This document shows positions 1 through 9,158 of a stretch of DNA of 64,000 nucleotides, piece by piece. The DNA is from Cytobacillus horneckiae (GTDB lineage: Bacteria > Bacillota > Bacilli > Bacillales > Cytobacillaceae). Position 1 is the first letter of the stretch. Each line of letters begins with the position of its first letter. The notes under the pieces are model-generated. The model made no database searches. It saw nothing but the letters and a program-made list of their open reading frames with translations, and was not told the origin of the DNA. The translations under genes and the position numbers were made by a program. The DNA is taken from NCBI RefSeq assembly GCF_002835735.1, contig NZ_PISD01000013.1, positions 1 to 64,000 of the forward strand, given 5' to 3'.

Positions 1-274
1 GTTATAATAAGACCATATAAAAAATGGTCAACCAGAAATATTTTCATATCTGATTGACCTTATAATACGAAAGGTGGCAGGTTAGCGACATAAGGACAAT
101 TAAGACACATTTTTTATTGTTAGTATTTTAGCTGTACGAAGCTCCAAAGTAAGTAAGTACTATCATCCTTTGAATTAGCATCAAGGAACATCCCTAAATC
201 GCTTATATTGTACGATAAATTGGTAATAGTAGAAAATTCTTGATTTTAAGTGATTTTTGTTTTATTCTAATGAA
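1..274. other. left-edge intergenic region
   Basis: No convincing gene is seen. It holds an imperfect hairpin at 25-60 (GGTCAACCA pairing with TGATTGACC). Read on the minus strand the hairpin is followed by a T run; read on the plus strand it is not. At 66-95 there is a worn copy of the intergenic repeat described elsewhere (GGTGGCAGGTTAGCG). The AT-rich stretch 180-250 should hold the promoter for the riboswitch RNA, but no clear -35/-10 pair was resolved. Confidence 0.5.
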
Positions 275-411
275 TATAAGCTTTCTAGGGTTCCGCTTTT
301 TTACAAGGTCTGGTCCGAGAGAAAGCGCAAAGCATTTAAGCTTTGTTCACGGAGGGATAAAAGCCCGGGAGATATCACAAATATTTGTGGTATTTCCCGG
401 GCTTTTTTTGT
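275..411 (+). promoter_or_regulatory. guanidine-I (ykkC) riboswitch with terminator platform
   Basis: The conserved ykkC-class segments are present in order: CTAGGGTTCCG at 285-295, GGTCTGGTCCGAGAG at 307-321, then a variable stem, and ACGGAGGGATAAAAGCCC at 349-366. The last conserved strand (AGCCCGGGAGATATCAC) is also the 5' arm of an intrinsic terminator that ends in GCTTTTTTT at 401-409. Known family logic is that guanidinium stabilises the aptamer and prevents the terminator, so downstream genes are transcribed. The genes that follow are the ykkC/ykkD exporter pair, which fits. The second copy at 15575-15711 has almost the same terminator. Confidence 0.96.
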
Positions 412-470
412 ATTTTTATCAATCCTCCTAGGGACAATATAAAAAATATTTGAAAGAGGTGTTTTGATTT

Positions 471-806
471 ATGTGGTTACTAGTAGTCATTGCTGCACTG
501 TTTGAAATTGGGTGGGCAACCGGATTAAAATATGCAAATGATCCTATGACATGGACATTAACGATTATTGGTATTGTTGTTAGCTTTAGCTTATTGATTG
601 TATCATCAGTCAAGTTGCCGACTAGTACTGTCTATGCGGTATTTGTTGGGCTAGGTACTGTGGGTACAGTAATTGTTGATGTAATATTTTTTGGAACATC
701 CCTAAATATAGGTGCCATCCTGTTTGTTGCACTCTTATTAGTAGGTGTAATTGGATTAAAAATGGTGACTGTTGAAAAGAAAGAAGTAAAGGGGGCAGGT
801 AAGTAA
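471..806 (+). CDS. ykkC: SMR-family guanidinium exporter subunit YkkC
   Basis: This is a 111-residue small multidrug resistance protein with four transmembrane helices. The SMR proton/substrate glutamate is E12 in helix 1 (context LFEIGWATGLK). The helix 3 segment around Y55 matches Gdx-type guanidinium exporters, and the length and charged tail match B. subtilis YkkC. It follows a guanidine-I riboswitch, so the inferred job is proton-coupled export of guanidinium. The ATG is preceded by AAAGAGGTG. The stop codon overlaps the ATG of the next gene (TAATG), which indicates translational coupling to its partner. The two subunits are expected to form an asymmetric heteromer. Confidence 0.93.
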   Translation: MWLLVVIAALFEIGWATGLKYANDPMTWTLTIIGIVVSFSLLIVSSVKLPTSTVYAVFVGLGTVGTVIVDVIFFGTSLNIGAILFVALLLVGVIGLKMVTVEKKEVKGAGK

Positions 807-1123
807 TGAGTTGGGTGATTCTTATTCTTGCAGGTATCCTTGAAGTGATAGGTGTTAATGGTATTCAAAAATATACTAAAGGTAATACAGTAAGTGGAAT
901 AATTTTTATCATTTTTGGTTTTAGCATTAGCCTGTTTTTGTTAGGAGTAGCCATGGAAAGTATCCCTTTAGGAGTCGCTTATGCGGTTTGGACTGGTATG
1001 GGAACAGTAGGTAGCGCTGTTGTGGGAATGGTTTTCTATAATGATTCAAAAGATGTTAAAAGAATCGTATTTTTAGCGTTAATAATTATAGCTGTTGTTG
1101 GTTTGAGAATTGTAACTATTTAA
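806..1123 (+). CDS. ykkD: SMR-family guanidinium exporter subunit YkkD
   Basis: This 105-residue SMR protein has four hydrophobic helices. The essential glutamate is E13 (context GILEVIGVNGI), and the helix 3 stretch YAVWTGMGTVGS holds the conserved Tyr and Trp. Length and sequence character match B. subtilis YkkD. It overlaps the stop of ykkC by one base, so it is second in a riboswitch-controlled operon. Paired SMR proteins usually act together, with the two subunits inserted in opposite orientations. Guanidinium is the likely substrate because of the upstream aptamer; broader cation export cannot be excluded. Confidence 0.93.
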   Translation: MSWVILILAGILEVIGVNGIQKYTKGNTVSGIIFIIFGFSISLFLLGVAMESIPLGVAYAVWTGMGTVGSAVVGMVFYNDSKDVKRIVFLALIIIAVVGLRIVTI

Positions 1124-1207
1124 TCAGTGATAAATAGACCAAAATGAGTTACTGGAAATCGTCAGATAGTAACACCAACACAAAAAAATGAATTCGGTTA
1201 AAAATAG

Positions 1208-1933
<726 letters not shown>

Positions 1934-2052
1934 CAAACATTTGTAGATTATATGAACATAATTTTGTTTTAATTTTTTATTTAAGAGGCACTACCTCATG
2001 GCTATCAAGCTAACATCGTTGAAATTTAGTGTAATGCTTGTTCCATTTTAGG

Positions 2053-2086
2053 AGACTTCCTTTAAATAAGGGGAAGTCTTGTTTTA
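2053..2086 (+). terminator. intrinsic terminator after atpB
   Basis: Arms AGACTTCC and GGAAGTCT are followed by TTGTTTT. It would end the riboswitch-ykkC-ykkD-atpB transcript. Confidence 0.8.
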
Positions 2087-2228
2087 TTAAGCGGAAAATG
2101 AAACCGTATTTAAATATTCTTTAGTGATCATTTAGAGTCTAGATCAAGCTGCAAATTTTAAGAACTTTCTCTAATTACTTGCTCTTTTGATTTACGTGAA
2201 AAAAATAAGTGGTGAAAGTAGATGGGGT

Positions 2229-2818
2229 ATGACTGATAAACAATTAAAAAAAGTAGCCCTCATTCATTTTGCTCTTCATGGTTATGAAGGTGGATCTTTA
2301 ACCTTAATAGCAAAAGAGGTTGGTATAAAAAAACCGTCCATATATACACATTTTAAAAGCAAAGAAGAACTTTTTATTAGTACCTTTAATGATGCTGTGG
2401 AATGTGAAATCTTATTTATAAAAAAATTTATTTCCGAAAATAAAACAAAACCACTAAAAACAGCTTTGTTTAGCTTTTTGAATAAATATTTAGATAATTG
2501 TAAAAACGAAAGAAATACCAGTTTCTTCTTGAGAACTTCATTTTTCCCTCCGGTACAACTTGAAAAAATAAAATTACAAAGAAGGGAACAGATAAATATA
2601 TTTTTGAACTTGAATATATTTTCAGGACACTATTTTATCAAAAATCTGATGTGCTACATTCAAATGTTAATCCAAAAACAGCCACAGTAGCATTCATTAC
2701 AATGTTAAATGGATTACTTGCTGAACAATTATACGGTGATCCAGAACGTCTTGATGAGAGAATATCTGAATCTTGGTTTGTTTTTTGGCAAGGTATAAGT
2801 ACAGAAATTTACTGGTAG
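2229..2818 (+). pseudogene. TetR/AcrR regulator, frameshifted
   Basis: The N-terminal half is a normal TetR DNA-binding domain (LTLIAKEVGIKKPSIYTHF, then KEELF). Around 2580-2600 the reading frame shifts by one base. The other frame then continues the family C-terminal domain (FELEYIFRTLFYQKSD, then NGLLAEQLYGDPERL) to a stop at 2816-2818. The unshifted frame ends in low-complexity residues at 2690. The ATG at 2229 is chosen over the upstream TTG because it begins the domain directly. A TetR protein of about 195 residues is expected, so the gene is dead unless the shift is a sequencing error. It may once have controlled the antiporter downstream. Confidence 0.8.
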
Positions 2819-3059
2819 TATTCGGACAGTCCAATGCTTTTAAAAGAAAATGTTGTTGGCACTTTTAGTCTTAACGATGTTCCAACTTTTTGATTCTATC
2901 TATCTCAGTAAAAAAGTAGAATAAAACTAACTAGGATGAAATTAAACTATCACTATTTTATATTCTCATAGAAAATAGAGCTATAAAACGAGCTGAGAGC
3001 ATATTCGAAACTTATGGTAATAATTGTATTAGGTAATAAAATAACAGGAGAAATTAAAG

Positions 3060-4244
3060 ATGGATTTTATATTATCAATGATAATCGTTTTATTATTTAC
3101 AAAGGTCGCTGGCCACTTATCAGTATTATTAAAGCAACCTGCAGTCCTGGGAAAATTACTTGTTGGTATTGTACTAGGACCAGCATTACTTGGATGGGTT
3201 AATGATGGACCACTTATTCAACAATTTGCAGAAATCGGCGTACTGCTCTTGATGTTTATGGCAGGACTTGAAACTGATTTAGATCAATTAAGGAAAAACT
3301 GGAAACCTGCCTTTGCAGTTGCTCTTGCTGGTATAATTCTTCCTTTCTCTGGGGTCTTTTTAGTAGGGGAACTTTTCGATTTAGGTTTTTCTCAATCATT
3401 ATTTTTAGGGGTATTATTTAGTGCTACTTCTGTTAGCATTACGGTTCAAGTTTTGAAAGAGTTAAATAAAATGGATACTAAGGAATCTGCAACTATATTA
3501 GGAGCTGCTGTTATTGACGATGTTTTAGTTGTTATACTGTTTGCAGTGATATTGAGTTTCTTTGGAACAGGAGATAGTGGAGGATCGTCAATAGGTTTAT
3601 TAATTGCAAAGAAAGGGCTCTTTTTTGCAGTTGTCTTTATAGTCGGTTGGTTGGTTGTCCCAAAAGTTTTAGAATGGTACTCTAAGCTAAAGATTACTGA
3701 ACCAGTTATTTCCATTAGTTTGATTATCTGCTTTGCATTCGCTTACTTTGGTGAAATGTTAGGAATGGCGGGGATTATTGGCGCCTTTGCAGCTGGATTG
3801 GCTATTTCACAAACAGCATTTAAACACACAATTGAAAAGAGAATTGAACCAATTTCTTATGCTGTATTTGTTCCTATTTTCTTTGTCAGCATAGGATTAA
3901 ATGTTTCTTTTGATGGAGTAATGAATCAAATTTGGATTTTAATTCTATTAACAATTGTAGCAGTTTTGACAAAACTTTTCGGTGGTGCAGTCGGGGCTAG
4001 GCTCACTGGGAATAGTTATAAATCATCACTAGCTATTGGATCTGGGATGGTTTCAAGAGGTGAAGTCGCATTAATTATTGCTGCAACAGGACTACAGAGC
4101 GGACTCCTTCGTCAAGAATATTACACAACAATTATTTTTTCAATTATACTAACTACCTTAATTGCTCCACCATTACTAAAAATATTTTTCCAACAAAATT
4201 CAAGTGAGCTGCTAAATCAAAAAAAAATATATAAAGGCCAGTAG
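3060..4244 (+). CDS. CPA2-type Na+(K+)/H+ antiporter, NapA/GerN family
   Basis: This is a 394-residue membrane protein with about twelve hydrophobic segments, a Na+/H+ exchanger domain and no C-terminal TrkA-N domain. The ion-binding motif VIDDVL with the paired aspartates of electrogenic NapA-type exchangers is present near residue 150, and the conserved GLETDLDQL and GMVSRGEVALI segments are visible. It should exchange Na+ or K+ for H+ across the cytoplasmic membrane. The start is supported by CAGGAG nine bases upstream. It stands alone, with a strong terminator directly after it and a broken TetR gene before it. The cation preference cannot be read from sequence. Confidence 0.9.
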   Translation: MDFILSMIIVLLFTKVAGHLSVLLKQPAVLGKLLVGIVLGPALLGWVNDGPLIQQFAEIGVLLLMFMAGLETDLDQLRKNWKPAFAVALAGIILPFSGVFLVGELFDLGFSQSLFLGVLFSATSVSITVQVLKELNKMDTKESATILGAAVIDDVLVVILFAVILSFFGTGDSGGSSIGLLIAKKGLFFAVVFIVGWLVVPKVLEWYSKLKITEPVISISLIICFAFAYFGEMLGMAGIIGAFAAGLAISQTAFKHTIEKRIEPISYAVFVPIFFVSIGLNVSFDGVMNQIWILILLTIVAVLTKLFGGAVGARLTGNSYKSSLAIGSGMVSRGEVALIIAATGLQSGLLRQEYYTTIIFSIILTTLIAPPLLKIFFQQNSSELLNQKKIYKGQ

Positions 4245-4256
4245 AAATAATTTTTT

Positions 4257-4290
4257 AAAGACACTTCTTAGCGATTAAGAAGTGTCTTTT
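4257..4290 (+). terminator. strong intrinsic terminator after antiporter gene
   Basis: Arms AAAGACACTTCTTA and TAAGAAGTGTCTTT form a near-perfect 14-bp stem with a short loop and a T tract in the 3' arm. Confidence 0.92.
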
Positions 4291-4384
4291 ACTCAAATGA
4301 AGTTAACTGTATCTGTATTATCTTTTTCTTATGGAACTATCGTGGCAGTTTAGTTTAATAAGATGGAGTTGTGAGGTGAGATTT

Positions 4385-4419
4385 TATCGGAACAAGTTCT
4401 TGTTCCGATTGCCGATTAG
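4385..4419. repeat. palindromic repeat, copy 1
   Basis: TCGGAACAAG and TTGTTCCGA form a tight hairpin, followed by TTGCCGATTAG. A related, longer copy lies at 5845-5908 in the same orientation, so the two flank the flavin reductase/HxlR locus. Confidence 0.6.
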
Positions 4420-4514
4420 TTAAAAATCTAACTGAATTTTACATCTATTTTATTAAGCTACAGGTTATCACAATTTTTGCTTCGAATCATGGCAAAGTAA
4501 AGTTCATGTCGATA

Positions 4515-5150
4515 TCAGATCTGATTCTTACTATTGTCTGGGCCGATTGAAAATGTAGGTGTGAGCCCAGAAAAGTCACCAGCTAAGCTCGCTAAAGGAT
4601 TCCATTTATTAATTTCTATTCTATAATCTCCTGCATATACCGAAGGATCCAACTGCACGTGTTCTACTGTTCCAAGAATCAGATGATCCTCGCCGACAGG
4701 AATAATTCGATCCAGCTTTAGCTCAAAAGCGATTGGTGCTTCGAGCACCGCGGGCACATCGACTTTTTTGCAGATTTTAGGCGTGACACCGGCAAGCTCA
4801 AACTCATTCCTTTGTGGCTCGAGATTGGCAGACGAACGCTGCATTGCTTCTCCTAAAGATTCAGATACCATATTAATGACAAACTCACCAACCTCACGAA
4901 TATTGGTAAGTGTATCCTTGATTGTACCAGCCCTCTCTCCTACACCGGGTCCAATAGAAAGTAGCAATGTCGGTGGGTTGCGAGAGGCAATAGTAAAAAA
5001 ACTAAAGGGAGCTAAATTAAGAAACCCTTCTTTACTTTTAGAGGAAACCCACGCGATTGGTCTAGGCACAACCGAACCAATCATTAACTTATACATTTCT
5101 TGTTCGTTTAAATCGGTTTTAGTAAAATGAAGTGAGTCATATCCTGGCAT
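4515..5150 (-). CDS. flavin reductase-like FMN-binding protein
   Basis: This 211-residue protein belongs to the split-barrel flavin reductase family (DIM6/NTAB type), with the typical opening YKLMIGSVVPRPIAWVSS and PFSFFTIASRNPP for FMN binding. The start at 5150 is chosen because AAAGGATAA stands just upstream and MPGYDSLHF begins the domain; the upstream in-frame extension runs into the divergent promoter. Such proteins reduce or bind FMN and often serve a redox stress or aromatic-compound function. It is divergent from an HxlR regulator with a perfect palindrome between, so it is probably that regulator's target. Confidence 0.88.
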   Translation of the reverse strand: MPGYDSLHFTKTDLNEQEMYKLMIGSVVPRPIAWVSSKSKEGFLNLAPFSFFTIASRNPPTLLLSIGPGVGERAGTIKDTLTNIREVGEFVINMVSESLGEAMQRSSANLEPQRNEFELAGVTPKICKKVDVPAVLEAPIAFELKLDRIIPVGEDHLILGTVEHVQLDPSVYAGDYRIEINKWNPLASLAGDFSGLTPTFSIGPDNSKNQI

Positions 5151-5221
5151 AATAAGTATTATCCTTTCGTTAATTAATTCATTTGCTCTATTAAGTATAG
5201 TCACGTGCTTTAAGAATAATA

Positions 5222-5247
5222 AAGTACGCACTTTGAAGTGCGTACTT
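5222..5247. promoter_or_regulatory. perfect palindrome, likely HxlR operator
   Basis: AAGTACGCACTT, two bases (TG), then AAGTGCGTACTT: 12-bp arms without mismatch. It sits in the divergent promoter region between the flavin reductase and HxlR genes. The GTAC half-sites resemble known HxlR-family operators, which respond to aldehyde, quinone or disulfide stress. Confidence 0.8.
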
Positions 5248-5268
5248 ACATTTAGGGAAGTGATCTTG

Positions 5269-5634
5269 ATGACCAATTATACCGAACTTAGTGGAAAACA
5301 TAACCACCTAACTCCATTTGACTACACGTTAACCGTTTTGGGCGGAAAGTGGAAGATGAAAATCATGTATCAAATAGCATGCCAAAAAGTTTTACGCTAC
5401 GGTGAACTCAAGAGGAGTATTTTAGGTATCACTCATAAGGTGTTGAGTTCTCAATTGAAAGAACTAGAAGAAAGCGGTATTGTCAAACGGGTGCAGTACT
5501 CACAAACACCACCAAAAGTGGAATATTCTCTAACTCCAAGGGGTAAAACTCTCATGCCGATTCTTGAAGAAATGTGCAAATGGGGGATGCAATATCTCCC
5601 CGATGAACAGAGAATACATTCATCAGTAAACTAA
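5269..5634 (+). CDS. HxlR-family transcriptional regulator
   Basis: This 121-residue winged-helix regulator has the family hallmark at its start: LTVLGGKWKMKIMYQIA, then RYGELKRSI, ITHKVLSSQLKELEESGIV and VEYSLTPRGKTL. The start at 5269 has AGGGAAGTG upstream; the longer frame reads through the operator. Only one cysteine lies in the N-terminal 50 residues (CQKV, shortly after the first helix), which matters because several HxlR proteins sense electrophiles through an N-terminal cysteine. It likely represses itself and the divergent flavin reductase. Confidence 0.92.
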   Translation: MTNYTELSGKHNHLTPFDYTLTVLGGKWKMKIMYQIACQKVLRYGELKRSILGITHKVLSSQLKELEESGIVKRVQYSQTPPKVEYSLTPRGKTLMPILEEMCKWGMQYLPDEQRIHSSVN

Positions 5635-5682
5635 TTACACACCATTCTAGATTGAACTATTAACGTTAGTTGAAAACAGCAT

Positions 5683-5718
5683 GGAGCAGTTTACCTCTTG
5701 GAAGCTGCTCCTTTTTCA
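5683..5718 (+). terminator. terminator after hxlR-family gene
   Basis: Arms GGAGCAG and CTGCTCC are followed by TTTTT. Confidence 0.8.
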
Positions 5719-5844
5719 TTAAGCTAACATTACTATATTTCCAATTGATAGTATTATCTAGGTGTGTGAGCCTCATGGTATTGAACTCATGTCGGGGGAT
5801 AAGAACATAGTCCTGAAGTTGCTAATATAGCGACTTTTTTGTTT

Positions 5845-5908
5845 TATCGGTACAAGTTCTTGTCCCGATTACCGTAATGGAAAAGAACATGGTCCGAATA
5901 CCGATTAG
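5845..5908. repeat. palindromic repeat, copy 2 (extended)
   Basis: TATCGGTACAAGTTCTTGTC and the following CCGATTACCG match copy 1 at 4385-4419. They are followed by a related second unit (AAGAACATGGTCCGAATACC, then GATTAG). It has the same orientation as copy 1. Confidence 0.6.
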
Positions 5909-5941
5909 GTATGTATCTAATCAATTTTCGTCCGCTAATTC

Positions 5942-6027
5942 ATTAAGCTAACGGGAAACGTTAGCTCAATAAAAACAGCGTCAGTCTAGGACTTTATTTT
6001 CTCGTCCAAGGCTGACGCTGTTTTTAC
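5942..6027. repeat. mini-repeat plus terminator-like hairpin
   Basis: AGCTAACG at 5946 pairs with CGTTAGCT at 5959. The flanks (TTAAGCTAACGGG, CGTTAGCTCAATAA) match the arms of the window's interspersed repeat without its inner hairpin. A long stem follows at once: AAAAACAGCGTCAG pairs with CTGACGCTGTTTTT at 6012-6025, which could end transcripts from either side. Confidence 0.6.
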
Positions 6028-6383
6028 AGTTGGGACTAGTCTAATACTTTTTTTACGAGCTCTGACGGTTTATAATTCGAAAAACCGCGTGGGACCAACA
6101 TATCAATTCTAACACTTTATTTTTTTCTACAGCAATCCTTTTAGTTACACTTATATCTTCTTTACTTGGCTGTGTATCATAAGAAGGATGGTACAGGACA
6201 TGTTAATGTTTGGAATGTTCGTTATTACCTAATTGGGGTCTCGCCATTGACGTTACCCCTATACGAAGTCCTTCAAATGAACATTTTAGGGGCCACCTTA
6301 TATATCAAGGCTTTTATCCTTAGCGTGGGAAATCCGATATATGGATGGTGCTACCTCAAAAATAAAAATTCCTTCAAAGCAGT
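6028..6383. other. region without a convincing gene
   Basis: An open frame at 6166-6405 lacks a ribosome-binding site and ends inside the palindrome that follows. One frame around 6125-6168 resembles a lipoprotein signal (LISSLLGCVS) but stops at once and again several times. This looks like decayed coding DNA, not a gene. Confidence 0.4.
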
Positions 6384-6439
6384 ATTAAAATATAAAAAGC
6401 TATAAACTTTTAAAAGTTTATAGCTTTTTATATTTTAAT
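6384..6439. terminator. 56-bp perfect palindrome, bidirectional terminator
   Basis: Two 28-base arms with no mismatch meet at 6411/6412 (left arm begins ATTAAAATATAAAAAGC, right arm ends CTTTTTATATTTTAAT). Its right edge covers the stop codon of the minus-strand gene at 6435. A-rich and T-rich ends give a U tract in both directions. Confidence 0.85.
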
Positions 6440-6866
6440 CTTGAGATAAATAAATCCAATTTCTTTCATCAAATTCTTCAATAATATAGCTTGAACCTAT
6501 ATTTGCTAGAATTTTATTAAAAGATTCTATATTGTCTTCATTATCATACAAATCTTCTTGAATGTATTCTTTAATAATAAAGTTTGTCAAATTTGTGTTA
6601 TTAACAAAATCTGCAAAGTATGATCTTAGCAAAATTGAATCTTCTTCATTTAATTTTTCATCATTAATTAATGAAATCCTAAAAACATTTAAAATCTTGT
6701 TAATATCTTCTTCGTCCATATAACATAATGGTTCTAGTTTTTTATCTTCTTCTGTAAATGGATTTCTAGTATCTTCAATTACTACATAAGATAAGATATT
6801 TTCATCTTTTAACACATGAAAAATTTCTAAATCACGTAATTTTAAAATTCTATGAAGTGATATCAT
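6435..6866 (-). CDS. acidic protein, candidate immunity partner
   Basis: This 143-residue protein of unrecognised family is strongly acidic (runs such as EEDKKLE, DEEDIN, EDLYDNEDN) with no signal peptide and no membrane helix, so it should be cytoplasmic. It starts nine bases after the stop of the upstream gene with GGAGGAAATT as ribosome-binding site, so the two form an operon. The partner is a small basic exported protein. An acidic cytoplasmic protein encoded right behind a basic secreted one is the usual layout of a toxin/immunity pair, but no known immunity fold was recognised. Function is inferred from context only. Confidence 0.6.
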   Translation of the reverse strand: MISLHRILKLRDLEIFHVLKDENILSYVVIEDTRNPFTEEDKKLEPLCYMDEEDINKILNVFRISLINDEKLNEEDSILLRSYFADFVNNTNLTNFIIKEYIQEDLYDNEDNIESFNKILANIGSSYIIEEFDERNWIYLSQD

Positions 6867-6875
6867 AATTTCCTC

Positions 6876-7319
6876 CTATCCAAATATTAATTTAGGAAAT
6901 GTTAATAATTTTGCTACTGTTAAGCCTACTAAAGCTGCCATTGTTATCAAAACTGAAGGTTTTGCTATTATCTGATTCCAAGACAATTTATTGACTTTTT
7001 TACGTTCTTTATCTAATTTTTCTTGTTTCTCTAATCCCTTTTTAAAATCAGCTGTTTTCTTTACATTTTTTTGTACAGATTTAGGAACACCAGCTGAATC
7101 TAGGGTTTTTTTATGACTTTTCCCCCCTGTAACTCTTTCAGCTCCCTTAACTTTTCCTTTTTCCACATGTACATGCCAATCATTATTAACTCCATCAACG
7201 TGGGGTCCTTCAACACGGTACTTCCAACCAGCAGAACCTGGGACGTCTTTCATAGTAGCAGCTGAAGCATTAGTAGGTCCAATACTTAAAAACATAGTCG
7301 ATAAAAATAAGACCGATAT
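6876..7319 (-). pseudogene. small secreted basic protein, 5'-truncated
   Basis: The visible protein runs ISVLFLSTMFLSIGPTNASA (end of a signal peptide), then a compact domain (GSAGWKYRVEGPHVDGVNND, WHVHV, GAERVTGGK), a lysine-rich linker and a C-terminal hydrophobic helix (SVLITMAALVGLTVAKLL). The first codons of the signal peptide are missing: the in-frame sequence meets a stop and unrelated DNA at about 7320. An internal ATG at 7295 would give a 139-residue product with a shortened signal. It is followed by an acidic partner gene. I take it as a candidate antibacterial or cell-surface protein, with no firm family name. Confidence 0.55.
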
Positions 7320-7321
7320 CT

Positions 7322-9093
7322 CACGCTACCCCTGAGCAACGATTAGTTGTTATTAAAAAGTTAACAGAGTCAGACATAGCAGAACATGTTGAACTAGGTA
7401 TTTCTTTACTAAGTTCTGCATTAGAAGCTTGGCATTTTAGCTCGCATTATGGTTTTGAGTTTGGTGCACATTCAAGAGATTATGGATATTCACCTACAAG
7501 TCGAGAACAAGTGGAAAACTGGTATAAGATATTTATTGAATATACTGTTTCGTTAGCGATATCTGATTCATCGTATTCTTATATAGCTAAATCTCTATTG
7601 GCTGAAAAGTTCAGAGGTTTATGGGTGAAGGCTAGAATGTTTGAAATTCTTGAAATTGCATCAGAAAGTATTAGAGAAAAGGAAGCCTGGAGAGAGGGAT
7701 GGCTAGCGGTAAAAACCACAATTAGGTTTGATGGAACTAAAATGGATAGAGAGGACTTAACGAGACTAAATACCTTGGCTGAGAACTTGGAACCAAAAAC
7801 ACTTATTGAAAGAGCAAGACTATATGCACTTCTAATAGTAGGAGTACATTGGACCTAGAGGATGTTGAGGAGCATGACGATAGTGCATATATTAATGCAG
7901 AAAATACCTCAGAGTCACTAGGAAATGAGATAGGATCTAATGATCAACTTCTTCAGGAGTTATTACCTGAGTTATTGTGGAGGAAGATTAGAGAGCACAT
8001 ACTACTAATTGACGAAAATAAAAGGAATTATCAATTACTAAGAGGGATTTTACAAGGAATATCTACCTATGATAATGAGCTTGTTGATAGATTGTTAGAC
8101 TCGGTTGTTATTGACGAAATACTCGGAAAAGCATATCCTTATCTCCAAGTAAGTATAGGAGTTGATTCAAAAGGTATAGACAGAATTATCAAATCACTAA
8201 TTATCGATATAGCTCCTATATGGCAATACAAGTATTTAAGCTATGGAAGATACCTTGACTCAATTAGTGATAATGATTTTTGTGGGTTTTTGGAAGTTAT
8301 TTCTCAAAAACCTGAAGGTGACACGGTTTCAATTGATATAATGAATAGGAGACTTCACGGACATCAGGATAAAAGACAAAGTGAAATAATTGTTAACTTA
8401 GGACAAACATTGTTATTAAACTTCAATTACTCGAACCGTATCCATTCTTTAGATTATGAGATATCAAATATTATTAAAGTAAGTTTTAATGGAGATAATG
8501 GAAAAGAAAATGCTAAGAAATTATGTAAAAAAATTATTTTAGCCATTGAAAATTATGAATTATCTCCAAGAGAATATAATAATACCTTATACTCTTTAGC
8601 CTCAATTCAACCTCTAGTCTTCATGGATTGTTTTTTAGATAGAGAGGAAATTAGCTATAGGTTAAAGCATGTCTTTAATGAAGGAATAAATTCTTTAAAA
8701 AATATTGAACCTAAAATTATCTTGAGATGGTGTAATGTGAACCCAGATACTAGGTTTCCTATAATTAGTTCTGTAATTATCCCCAATTATAGAAATGAAA
8801 AAACAGGAGGTTTTGAATGGTCTTCTCTAGCAAATGAAATTATAAAAGATTCAAAAAAGCCTGTTGAAATTCTAAACAGATTTAAAACCTCCTTTAGGCC
8901 AAATTCTTGGAGTGGTTCCCTTGCTAAAATGATGCAAGAAAGGATGGGTCTAATAACCATTTTAAAAACTCATGAAAATCCAGTTATTATGGATTGGGCC
9001 GAAAATAAGGAGATAGAGCTGTATAAAGAAATTGAAGATATAAAGAAGTGGGAACTAAGTTTTGAAAGTGAAAGGAACGAAAGGTTCGAATAA
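7322..9093 (+). pseudogene. C-terminal remnant of a large helical protein
   Basis: From the joint at about 7320 an open frame without any start reads ATPEQRLVVIKKLTESDIAE onward. It continues through WHFSSHYGFEFGAHSRDYG to 7858, shifts frame once near 7846-7858, and runs to 9093 (about 590 residues in all). The protein is almost wholly helical, without signal or membrane segments, and ends in a charged tail (YKEIEDIKKWELSFES). It looks like the helical-repeat C-terminal part of a very large cytoplasmic protein, of the kind found behind NTPase or SIR2-type domains in phage-defence proteins. That identity is a guess from style, not from a recognised motif. The N-terminal catalytic part is gone. 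Confidence 0.6.
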
Positions 9094-9123
9094 TAGTTGT
9101 GTTTATGTAAAGATATAATGTAG

Positions 9124-9158
9124 AAGCTCTACCGAAATATGGGTAGAGCTTTCTTTTT
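9124..9158 (+). terminator. terminator after the helical-protein remnant
   Basis: Arms AAGCTCTACC and GGGTAGAGCTT are followed by TCTTTTTT. Confidence 0.85.

Noticed and set aside
240-442. Two open frames of 61-63 codons over the first riboswitch
   Set aside because: They overlap the conserved aptamer and terminator, have no ribosome-binding site and no protein-like composition.
6166-6405. 79-codon frame ending in the palindrome
   Set aside because: No ribosome-binding site, its last codons are palindrome sequence, and other frames suggest decayed DNA.
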